Part shown: positions 8,289 to 15,406 of the stretch, in pieces
Numbering within the stretch: the first letter of the stretch is position 1
Layout: the number at the start of each line of letters is the position of its first letter
From: Kitasatospora azatica KCTC 9699
GTDB taxonomy: Bacteria > Actinomycetota > Actinomycetes > Streptomycetales > Streptomycetaceae
Direction: 5' to 3'
NCBI RefSeq assembly: GCF_000744785.1
Contig: NZ_JQMO01000002.1
Coordinates: 372,001-436,000 of the forward strand
Length of the DNA: 64,000 bases
Program-made: the position numbers and the translations under genes
The notes under the pieces: generated by a model
What the model was told of the DNA's origin: nothing
Database searches by the model: none
Seen by the model: the letters and a program-made list of their open reading frames with translations, nothing else

Positions 8289-9398
8289 TCAGGAGCGGCG
8301 CAGGCGCTCCAGTACGGCCGGGTCCTGTCCGTCGAGCCAGTCCGCGAGTTCGCGAAGGGACACGCACCGCACCCCGTCGCGGCGGCACACGGTCCGCATC
8401 ACGTCCCCGGCGACCCGCACCTGGTCGGCGCCGTCCCCGGCGCGGGGGTCGGTGTCGACGAGCAGCGGTGCCCGGTTCCCGCCGTAGGCGTGCTCGAATG
8501 CGGCGAGGTAGTCCTGCTCGCTCTGCCGCTGCCGAACCGGGAACTGCCAGATGCCGTCCGCCTGGACCGGCCAGGAGTCCGCACCGACGTTCGCGCTCCC
8601 GCTCGCGTCGTACCGCCAGCCGAACTGCTGCTCGGCAGCGAGCAGCGCGGGCTGCGCCGGTCGGCACGGGGCGCGGCCGCCGGCCAGCTCGCTCTGGTAG
8701 TCGAACGGCACCGGAGGCAGCTCGGTGAACCCGGTGTCGGTCTTCCAGAAGCGGACCAGCGAGTACGCCTGGTCGATCTCGTTGGCCCAGTCGTCGCTGC
8801 TCCAGTCCGGCGCGCCCTTGGCGCCGCAGAACTGCCCGTTGAGGCCGCTGGCGATCTCGTCCCCGACGAGCCAGGCCTGGCCGAGCTGACCCAGGGTCGC
8901 CTTCACCTGCTCGTCGGTCGGGAACGGGATCGCCGCGGTGCCGGGGTCGTGCTGGGGCGGGCGGTAGAGCGAGCGCTTCTCGACCGGCAGCAGGTCGAGT
9001 CCGCGCAGGAAGAAGGTCACCTTGGCGTTGTTCGCCTTGCCCAGGGCGCGCACCTGCGAGAGGGAGTGGCTGTCGTCCTCCAGGGCACCGTCGAAGGAGA
9101 ACACCACGAACTGCGGCGGCTTCTGTCCCGCCGTCAGCTTCGTGACCGGCGGCAGGCCGGGTTGCGGACCGGTGTTCGCGCCGGAGCCGTCGTCGACCAG
9201 GGTCACCGTGCCGTCCCGGCCAGTGCCCCGGTCGGGGCTGGAGGAAGCGACCGCACCGCGCCCGGGACGCTTGGCCGGCCCCGGGGTGGCCGGCATGAAG
9301 GCGAGGGCCACGGCGACACCCGCCACCACCACGCCCGCGGCGGCGCGGGGGTTCGTCGGTCGCGCAGCGGCCCCTCCGGTCGAAGCGTGCTCGTTCAT
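8289..9398 (-). CDS. Secreted/anchored polysaccharide-deacetylase-like protein
   Basis: A 369-residue protein with an N-terminal hydrophobic segment (AAAGVVVAGVAVALAFMPA, about 19-38) that anchors or exports it. The rest resembles a NodB-type barrel: FVVFSFDGALEDD stands where deacetylases have TFDDG, then AKVTFFLRG and a C-terminal CRRDGVRCVSLRELADWL. The metal-binding Asp pair is degenerate, so activity is uncertain. The ATG overlaps the stop of the TIGR03943-type gene (ATGA), making it the third gene of a coupled trio. Its role next to a putative metal-handling pair is unknown. Confidence 0.65.
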   Translation of the reverse strand: MNEHASTGGAAARPTNPRAAAGVVVAGVAVALAFMPATPGPAKRPGRGAVASSSPDRGTGRDGTVTLVDDGSGANTGPQPGLPPVTKLTAGQKPPQFVVFSFDGALEDDSHSLSQVRALGKANNAKVTFFLRGLDLLPVEKRSLYRPPQHDPGTAAIPFPTDEQVKATLGQLGQAWLVGDEIASGLNGQFCGAKGAPDWSSDDWANEIDQAYSLVRFWKTDTGFTELPPVPFDYQSELAGGRAPCRPAQPALLAAEQQFGWRYDASGSANVGADSWPVQADGIWQFPVRQRQSEQDYLAAFEHAYGGNRAPLLVDTDPRAGDGADQVRVAGDVMRTVCRRDGVRCVSLRELADWLDGQDPAVLERLRRS

Positions 9399-10144
9399 TC
9401 GTAGGGGTCACCCGGCTCAGGGACGGTCACGACCTGCTGGACCGTCAGCGCCGGCACCGCTCCACTGCCGCCCGCCGCATTGCCGGGCTGCCAGACTCCC
9501 GTCACCTGGACCCACACACCCTCCGGCGGCGCGCTGGTGCCCAGGATCTCCACCTTGCTGGTCTGGGCGTCCGCGGCGCAGCAGGTGATGGTCAGTCTGG
9601 CCAGGTACCAGCCGCCGCCGTCCTTCTTGGGCGTGGCGAAACCGGTCAGCCGCACCCGCCTCCCGGCCAGTGCGGCCGAGGAGTCCCAGACGGCTCGTGC
9701 GTCGAAGTCCGCCAGCCGTATCGGCAGCGGGTCGCCGGCGGGCAGCGGCGCGAAGCCTGCGGCCGGGGCCGGCTCGGCGGCCGTGCTGTCCGAACGCTGC
9801 GCTGTGAAGGCGCCCAGCGCGTCGGGCGCGATCAGGAAGATCGCCGCCACCGGAAGGACCAGCAGCCAGCCGATCCGGGAGCCGCCGTGGCCCTGGTCAT
9901 GCCCGTGTCCGTGGTCGTGGTCGTGGTGCTCCGTCACTCGCTCCCCAGCGTCCGGCCGGAGCAAGTCCCGCACCACCGCGACCGCACTGACCAGGCCCGC
10001 CAGGACCAGGAGCACACCGGTGGCGACGAGGTAGGGCTGCAGCGCCCGGCGCACGTACCGCAGGTACAGGTCGCTGAAGAGCGTGATGTGCAGGAGCGCG
10101 GCACCGAGCAGCACCTGGAGCACCGGCTGGACCTCGCGCCTCAC
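9395..10144 (-). CDS. TIGR03943/DUF1980-family membrane protein
   Basis: A 249-residue protein with two N-terminal hydrophobic segments (LQVLLGAALLHITLF; LVATGVLLVLAGLVSAVAVV), then a His/Asp-rich stretch of about 15 residues, a third segment (IGWLLVLPVAAIFLIAP) and an extracytoplasmic domain with ITCCAADAQ. The family is usually paired with a DUF318-type permease, as here, and often found near zinc-responsive genes. The His-rich stretch would suit metal contact (inference). The GTG start overlaps the permease stop (GTGA) and the stop overlaps the next ATG, so all three genes are coupled. Confidence 0.8.
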   Translation of the reverse strand: MRREVQPVLQVLLGAALLHITLFSDLYLRYVRRALQPYLVATGVLLVLAGLVSAVAVVRDLLRPDAGERVTEHHDHDHGHGHDQGHGGSRIGWLLVLPVAAIFLIAPDALGAFTAQRSDSTAAEPAPAAGFAPLPAGDPLPIRLADFDARAVWDSSAALAGRRVRLTGFATPKKDGGGWYLARLTITCCAADAQTSKVEILGTSAPPEGVWVQVTGVWQPGNAAGGSGAVPALTVQQVVTVPEPGDPYE

Positions 10145-11169
10145 AGCAGCCACCACCCCACGAGTGCCGACATCAGCACCGCGACGGTGAACGTGGCGGC
10201 CGAGAACCGCCAGGCGAACGACCGGCCGAAGGTACCGGCCTGAAGCGCGATCAGCTTGGTGTCGACCATCGGCCCCACCACCATGAACGCCAGTCGCGCC
10301 ACCGGCGGGAACCCGCTCAGCCCGGCGGCGACGAACGCATCCGCCTCGGAGCAGACCGCCAGCAGCACCGCGAGCACCGCCAGCACCAGCACCGAGACCC
10401 CCGGCACCCCGGCCACGGACCCGAGCACCCCGCGCGGCACGGCCACGTTGAGCGTGGCCGCCGTCAGACCGCCGACCACCAGGAACCCGCCGGCGTGCAG
10501 GAAGTCGTGCTCCAATGAAGCCCGGAACGTCGCCCAGCGGCGTCCCACTCCGGCAGGCAACTCGCGCAGGATCCGCGGCCGCAGCCACTCCGGACGCCCG
10601 AACCGCTCCCACAGCAGCCCCATCAGCACCGCCGTGGCCAGCGAGGCGACCAGCCGCGCCGCCACCATCTCCGGCCTGCCCCGGAAGGCGACCCCGGTCG
10701 CCACCAGCACCACCGGGTTGATCGCCGGCGAGGACAGCAGGAAGGCCAGCGCGGCCGACGGCGCGACCCCGCGCCTGATCAACCGGTCCGCGACCGGCAC
10801 CGAGGCGCACTCGCAGCCGGGCAGCACGACACCGGCGGCGCCGGCGATCGGCACCGCGAGCAGCGGGTTCCTCGGCAGCGCCCGCTCCAACCAGGCCGCC
10901 GGCACGAACGCGGCCACCGCCGCCGACAGCACGGTCCCCAGCAGCAGGAACGGCAACGCCTGGACGCACACCGCGATGAACACCGCCGCCCACGCCTGCA
11001 GCCAGGGCGCACCTCGCCAGGCACCCAGCAGCCGCGACCCCGTCAGCAGGGCGACCATGCCCATGAGCAGTAGCCCCGGCGAGCCCAGCCAGTAGCGCCT
11101 GGCCGAACTCGGCGAGACCAGCCGAGCCCGCGCCTGCTGCGAGGACTCGACCATGCTCTCGTTCGCCAT
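10141..11169 (-). CDS. Permease of the DUF318/YraQ (ArsP_1-like) family
   Basis: About 342 residues with 8-10 hydrophobic segments. The family signature VLPGCECASVPVADRLIRRG is followed by ALAFLLSSPAINPVVL, and a second half carries AVCSEADAFVAAGL. These permeases are partners of TIGR03943 proteins and are predicted to move a small anion, metal or metalloid; the substrate is not established. The start is uncertain: ATG at 11169 is the longest reasonable choice, with another in-frame ATG at 11154 and no strong ribosome site at either. First gene of the trio. Confidence 0.8.
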   Translation of the reverse strand: MANESMVESSQQARARLVSPSSARRYWLGSPGLLLMGMVALLTGSRLLGAWRGAPWLQAWAAVFIAVCVQALPFLLLGTVLSAAVAAFVPAAWLERALPRNPLLAVPIAGAAGVVLPGCECASVPVADRLIRRGVAPSAALAFLLSSPAINPVVLVATGVAFRGRPEMVAARLVASLATAVLMGLLWERFGRPEWLRPRILRELPAGVGRRWATFRASLEHDFLHAGGFLVVGGLTAATLNVAVPRGVLGSVAGVPGVSVLVLAVLAVLLAVCSEADAFVAAGLSGFPPVARLAFMVVGPMVDTKLIALQAGTFGRSFAWRFSAATFTVAVLMSALVGWWLL

Positions 11170-11477
11170 CCGAACTGCCGCTCTCCAACTCGCCCGCCCC
11201 GGCCACCCGGCCGACCGCCGCGCCGAGTCTAGCCAGCCCACCACCGTCCGGCTGGTCCTGCCCCGGGTGGCGCTGCACGGGTGCACCTGGTCTACGACTC
11301 GCCGCAGCCGGGAGCCTCGCAGCAAGTCATGCGCCGAACCCCGATCGGAGGGGCTCAGCGGCGCGGTCAGGCACAGCTGCCCGAAGTACGAGTTTCGCGC
11401 CAGTTGCCTCAGCTGGAACCAGCACATCGCGAGGTAGGGCTCGGGGCCGCTCATACCGGGAGAACCGACTCCCTCCG
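11170..11477. other. Gene-free stretch upstream of the permease trio
   Basis: Between the permease start (minus) and the methyltransferase remnant (plus). Both strands are open over parts, but nothing resembles a known family. I see no Zur-type AT-rich palindrome here, although the neighbouring pair would suggest one. Confidence 0.4.
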
Positions 11478-11733
11478 GTGCGCGTCTTCCTCCGGCCCTC
11501 AGCCCAGAGCTCCGGCGCCGGACTCATCGCCCGCACCCTGGAGGATCTGCGGGTCTGCACGGGCGACCGGTTCCTCGAACTGGGCGCGTGCACGGGCTAC
11601 CTGTCCGCGGTCGCCCACCGCTTGCCCCGCCGCCAGGGCCGCCGCCCTGCTCACCGAACGCCGTACGGCGATGCCCCGGTTGCGCGACCTGATGCGTGAG
11701 GACCTGGGCAACGGGCCGCTGGGGATTCAGTGA
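11478..11733 (+). pseudogene. Remnant of a protein-L-isoaspartate-type methyltransferase gene
   Basis: A short frame from 11478 reads RPSAQSSGAGLIARTLEDL and DRFLELGACTGYLSAVAHRL, the SAM-binding motif I region of PCMT-like methyltransferases seen in streptomycete peptide-tailoring loci. A second frame then continues ALLTERRTAMPRLRDLM and ends at 11733. The frame change and the loss of everything before motif I and after the first strand-helix unit mark it as decayed. Confidence 0.6.
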
Positions 11734-11815
11734 CGCGGGTGACTCCTCGGCCTTTCACCCGATCACCGAGAGGTCGGTTGACGGCCTGTCAGCGCGGGAT
11801 GGCAGGATCCCGCCC

Positions 11816-12319
11816 GTGCACACCGACGACTTCTGGCACCTGATCGACGACGCCCGCACGGGCGCCGTCGACGACGAGGACCACTCCGACGCCCTGGTCC
11901 GACTGCTCGCACAGCTGGCACCGGGGGAGATCATCGCGTTCCAGCGCCGGTACCGGGAGTACAAGGCCCTTTCCTGCACCGAGCCACTCTGGGCCGCCGC
12001 CTGCCTGGTCAACGAGGAGGCCGACGACGAGGGCTTCGACCGCTTCCGGGACTGGCTGATCGGCCAGGGCCGCGACCGCTTCGAGGCCGCACTCGCGGAC
12101 CCGGACAGCCTGGCCACGGCGACGTGGGACGCTCAGTCGATCGAGGACGCCGAGAACCTGGCCTATGCGGCGCCGGACGCCTACCGGCAGCTCACCGGGG
12201 GCGAGCTGTTCCTGCCGGACGTGGCGCTGGAGCGGGCTTTCACCGGACGGGCCTGGGGCCCGCAGGACCTCCCCCGGCTGCTACCGCGCCTGGCGACCCG
12301 GGTCGGCCGGACCGTCTGA
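11816..12319 (+). CDS. DUF4240-domain protein
   Basis: A 167-residue acidic cytoplasmic protein beginning with the family hallmark (V)HTDDFWHLIDDAR and continuing with LAPGEIIAFQRRY and DEGFDRFRDWLIGQGRDRFEAAL. These match the DUF4240 pattern of actinobacterial proteins with unknown function, some linked to WGR/STM4504-like contexts. The start is taken as GTG at 11816 because the domain begins there; upstream in-frame codons lie in the methyltransferase remnant. It stands alone between two decayed genes. Confidence 0.75.
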   Translation: MHTDDFWHLIDDARTGAVDDEDHSDALVRLLAQLAPGEIIAFQRRYREYKALSCTEPLWAAACLVNEEADDEGFDRFRDWLIGQGRDRFEAALADPDSLATATWDAQSIEDAENLAYAAPDAYRQLTGGELFLPDVALERAFTGRAWGPQDLPRLLPRLATRVGRTV

Positions 12320-12354
12320 CCGCCTCACTCACACCCCGGCGCGCCCGCCCGGCA

Positions 12355-12500
12355 CACCACCGCCCTCGTCGAGGCCAGCGCGGCACGCGAGCTCGCTGAG
12401 GAGACCGGGCTCGCCGGTCTGCAGCTGGAGTACGCCCGCACCCTGGACTTCACCAACCAGAACGGCCGCCGGGTCCGACGCTCGGCACTGCCCTGTCGTA
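12355..12500 (+). pseudogene. Remnant of a Nudix hydrolase gene
   Basis: One plus frame reads ALVEASAARELAEETGLAG, the second half of a Nudix box (E-x7-RELxEExGL), followed by LQLEYARTLDFTNQNGRRV. No start or N-terminal domain remains, and the frame closes at about 12.5 kb. Up to 12575 I see only unrelated sequence. A gene fragment, not an expressed protein. Confidence 0.55.
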
Positions 12501-12574
12501 GGGGCGAAGGGGGGTGCGCTTCACCTGGGATCAGCGCACCCTGGACATCGCGGCCCGCTTCGGCGCTGCCGTGC

Positions 12575-13210
12575 TCAGTCGAAGCGCAGATCAGAGAGCT
12601 GTTTATCAGAGAGCTGTCTATCGGAAACGGTCACGGTGAGGTCATCCTCGGGAAGGGAATCGGTCGCTCTGGCGGCCAGGACCGAGGCCATCTCCCGGCC
12701 TGCGCGGTGGATGCGCGCGGGCAGGCCTTCGGTGTGCGCGTCGCCGCCTGAACCCCAGTCCTCCGATGCCGCGTACACGCCGGTCGGTAGGACCACGGTC
12801 CGCAGGTAGGCGAAGAGCGGGCGCAGCGCGTGTTCCAGGACGAGGGAGTGACGGGGAGTGCCTCCCGTCGCTCCGATCAGGACCGGCTTGCCGGCGAGGG
12901 CGCCTGGATCGATCAGATCGAAGAAGGACTTGAACAGCCCGCTGTACGAGGCGCTGAACACCGGTGTCACGGTGACCAGACCGTCGGCGCTCGTCACTGC
13001 CTCGATCGCGTCGGCCAGTTGCGGTGGGGGGAATCCGGTGACGAGGTTGTTGGCGATGGCGACGGCCAGGGCTCGCAGCTCGATGACCTCCACCTCTGCC
13101 TTGTGTCCTTGATCGGCGAGCTCGTCGCGGACCGTGTCGGTGAGACGGTCCGTCAGCAGGCGTGTGGACGAGGGGGTGCTCAGACCCGCGGACACGGCGA
13201 CGAGCTTCAT
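12575..13210 (-). CDS. FMN reductase, CE1759 family
   Basis: A 211-residue flavodoxin-fold NAD(P)H:FMN reductase. It starts MKLVAVSAGLSTPSSTRLL (phosphate loop) and has PVFSASYSGLFKSFFDLID and KPVLIGATGGTPRHSLVLEHALRPLF, typical of the LLM-partnered reductases. It should supply reduced FMN to the monooxygenase encoded just upstream. The ATG overlaps that gene's TGA (ATGA), so the pair is translationally coupled. The C-terminus carries a short duplication (SDRQLSDKQLSDLRFD). Confidence 0.85.
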   Translation of the reverse strand: MKLVAVSAGLSTPSSTRLLTDRLTDTVRDELADQGHKAEVEVIELRALAVAIANNLVTGFPPPQLADAIEAVTSADGLVTVTPVFSASYSGLFKSFFDLIDPGALAGKPVLIGATGGTPRHSLVLEHALRPLFAYLRTVVLPTGVYAASEDWGSGGDAHTEGLPARIHRAGREMASVLAARATDSLPEDDLTVTVSDRQLSDKQLSDLRFD

Positions 13211-14307
13211 ACGGTCACCCCTTCCCCAGCGGCCGGCGAAGCGGCGGCGAGCAGGGACCGGTGGGTCGGCGCCTCGGGTACACCGACCGGCCGCCCCTTC
13301 GCGAACTCCTCGCGCAGCACCGGTACGACCTCCTCGCCCAGCAGGTCGAGCTGCTCCAGGACGGTCTTCAGTGGCAGTCCCGCGTGGTCCATGAGGAACA
13401 GCTGGCGCTGGTAGTCACCGGCGTACTCGCGGAACGACAGGGTCTTCTCGATGACCTGCTGCGGTGATCCGACGGTCAGCGGGGTCTGGTCGGTGAACTC
13501 CTCCAGGGACGGGCCGTGCCCGTACACCGGCGCGACATCGAAGTACGGCCGGAACTCGTGTACCGCGTCCTGGGAGTTCTTCCGCATGAAGACCTGGCCG
13601 CCAAGGCCCACGATCGCCTGCTCCGGTGTGCCGTGCCCGTAGTGGGCGTAGCGCGTCCGGTACAGCTCGACCATGCGCTTGGTGTGGTCGGCGGGCCAGA
13701 AGATGTTGTTGTGGAAGAAGCCGTCGCCGTAGTACGCGGCCAGCTCGGCGATCTCCGGGGAGCGGATCGAGCCGTGCCAGACGAAGGGCGGTACGCCGTC
13801 CAGCGGGCGCGGGGTCGAGGTGAAGCCCTGCAGCGGGGTGCGGAACTTCCCCTCCCAGTCCACCACGTCCTCGCGCCACATCCGGTGCAGCAGGCTGTAG
13901 TTCTCGATGGCGAGGTTGATGCCCTGCCGGATGTCCTGGCCGAACCACGGGTACACCGGACCGGTGTTGCCGCGGCCCATCATCAGGTCGACGCGGCCGT
14001 CGGCCAGGTGTTGGAGCATCGCGTAGTCCTCGGCGATCTTCACCGGGTCGTTGGTGGTGATGAGGGTGGTGGCGGTGGAGAGGACCAGCCTGTCCGTCTT
14101 CGCCGCTATGTAGCCGAGCATCGTGGTCGGCGAGGACGGCACGAACGGCGGGTTGTGGTGCTCGCCGGTCGCGAAGACGTCCAGGCCGACTTCCTCGGCC
14201 TTCAGCGCGATGGCGACCATGGCCTTGATGCGCTCGCGCTCGGTCGGTGTCCGGCCCGTGGTGGGGTCCGGCGTGACGTCGCCGACGCTGAAGATTCCGA
14301 ACTGCAA
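13207..14307 (-). CDS. LLM-class flavin-dependent monooxygenase, CE1758 family
   Basis: A 366-residue bacterial-luciferase-fold enzyme with MQFGIFSVGDVTPDPTTG at the start, GLDVFATGEHHNPPFVPSSP, and ATTLITTNDPVKIAEDYAML. It should use FMNH2 from the coupled reductase to oxygenate an unknown organic substrate. The two-gene arrangement reproduces the Corynebacterium CE1758/CE1759 pair on which the families are named. A promoter should lie in the 130 bp before Dps; none could be assigned. Confidence 0.85.
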   Translation of the reverse strand: MQFGIFSVGDVTPDPTTGRTPTERERIKAMVAIALKAEEVGLDVFATGEHHNPPFVPSSPTTMLGYIAAKTDRLVLSTATTLITTNDPVKIAEDYAMLQHLADGRVDLMMGRGNTGPVYPWFGQDIRQGINLAIENYSLLHRMWREDVVDWEGKFRTPLQGFTSTPRPLDGVPPFVWHGSIRSPEIAELAAYYGDGFFHNNIFWPADHTKRMVELYRTRYAHYGHGTPEQAIVGLGGQVFMRKNSQDAVHEFRPYFDVAPVYGHGPSLEEFTDQTPLTVGSPQQVIEKTLSFREYAGDYQRQLFLMDHAGLPLKTVLEQLDLLGEEVVPVLREEFAKGRPVGVPEAPTHRSLLAAASPAAGEGVTV

Positions 14308-14402
14308 GGTTTCCTCCGGATATCGGGTGGTTCAGTGGTTCTCGAGGAGTGGTGATCCACCGCACTGCTGGGATGAGTGTGCGTGTGCCGATCGAACCAG
14401 TA

Positions 14403-14430
14403 CCGGGCCCGCACTGGGGCGGCGGCCCGG
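14403..14430. terminator. Hairpin after dps
   Basis: CCGGGCC pairs with GGCCCGG over a 14-base loop, ten bases beyond the dps stop codon on the minus strand. There is no U-tract, as is usual in streptomycetes. Confidence 0.45.
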
Positions 14431-14439
14431 GGCCCTTCC

Positions 14440-15018
14440 TCAGACGCGGACCAGCGGCGTGTCGACCAGGTGCTCGGCCAGGAACCACGCCTGCCGTTCG
14501 CCGGTCCGGATCACCTGGGAGACCAGCAGGTCTATGGTGCCGTCGTCACCGCCCTCGGCCATCCGGGCGGCGGCGTCGTGGGCGTCGATGAGGATGGCCT
14601 CGTGGGCCGCCAGCAGCCGGGACAGCATGGCCGGCACCTCCTCCACTCCGTCCGGGGGCCGCGGGATCGAGGTGATCTCGGCGACGTGCCGGGGATCGCC
14701 CACCGCCACGCCGCCCAGCGACTGGACGCGTTCGGCGATGGTGTCGATGATCTCGAGCTGTTCGCCCGCGTGCTTGTCCAGGACCAGGTGCAGCTGGTAG
14801 AAGGTCGCGCCGCGCATCAGCCAGTGGTGCTTCTTGTAGAGCCCGTAGAGGATCTGGGTGTCCGCGAGGACCTTGTTCAGGCGCTGGCAGGAGTACATCC
14901 GCGCCTCGTAGGACAGGGCGACCGGGAACTGCTTGACGGTCCCGAACTCCTGGATCACCTCGCCCTTCTGGTGAAGCCAGGGCTGGCTGCTGTGGACGGC
15001 TGGGGAGTTGGTGGTCAT
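14440..15018 (-). CDS. dps: Dps-family DNA-binding ferritin-like protein
   Basis: A 192-residue miniferritin. The ferroxidase-site pattern is visible as YKKHHWLMRGATFYQLHLVLDKHAGEQLEIIDTIAERV split over the first two helices, followed by LGGVAVGDPRHVAE. Dps proteins oxidise and store Fe(II) with peroxide and can coat DNA in stationary phase. Start ATG at 15018 has GGAGG upstream. It is transcribed alone, divergently from the amidohydrolase operon. Confidence 0.9.
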   Translation of the reverse strand: MTTNSPAVHSSQPWLHQKGEVIQEFGTVKQFPVALSYEARMYSCQRLNKVLADTQILYGLYKKHHWLMRGATFYQLHLVLDKHAGEQLEIIDTIAERVQSLGGVAVGDPRHVAEITSIPRPPDGVEEVPAMLSRLLAAHEAILIDAHDAAARMAEGGDDGTIDLLVSQVIRTGERQAWFLAEHLVDTPLVRV

Positions 15019-15406
15019 GGTCGCCTCCTGCGGTACCGGGTTGTGCGTACTCCAGTCACGCTAGGCGCCTGGTCGAGGAAGGGTTGACCCGCAGTGCACG
15101 CGGTGGTGCCTGCCGGCGCACTGAGTTGACCTCACAGCGCGCGGGACAGGCAGTGCACTGCCGGAACGCAGCCAGTGCACTGCCGGGATACCCGGACACT
15201 TCGGCTCGAAATAGCTTGGCGGCACAGCAGTTGGTGTTCGCCGGATCCGGGCTCGCGCATCGTACGGCGACCCGCCCGGAATGCGGACCGGTTCAGCTGG
15301 AGCGCAAATCGCGCATATCCGGAGTCGTTCTTGTCCGCCGCTGCCGACGCGCGAAGTCGATACAGACGCATTCAACGCTGTTCATCCCGCAGGAGGTTGT
15401 CGAAAC
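15019..15406. promoter_or_regulatory. Divergent control region between dps and the amidohydrolase operon
   Basis: 388 bp without a gene. It holds three copies of the core CAGTGCAC: at 15092-15099, in a 14-bp perfect palindrome at 15149-15162, and in a near-palindrome at 15171-15184. The last two extend to identical 14-mers (CAGTGCACTGCCGG) whose starts are 22 bp apart, two helical turns. The rest to 15390 is lower in GC and holds no recognisable gene. Confidence 0.55.

Noticed and set aside
6535..9411. A 958-codon minus-strand frame joining transporter and deacetylase regions
   Set aside because: Its first half is antisense-type shadow of the deacetylase frame; the transporter has its own ATG with a ribosome site at 7848.
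15149..15186. CAGTGCACTG doublet as the same operator as ACGGTGCACCGT at 53243
   Set aside because: They share only the six-base GTGCAC centre; flanks and arrangement differ.
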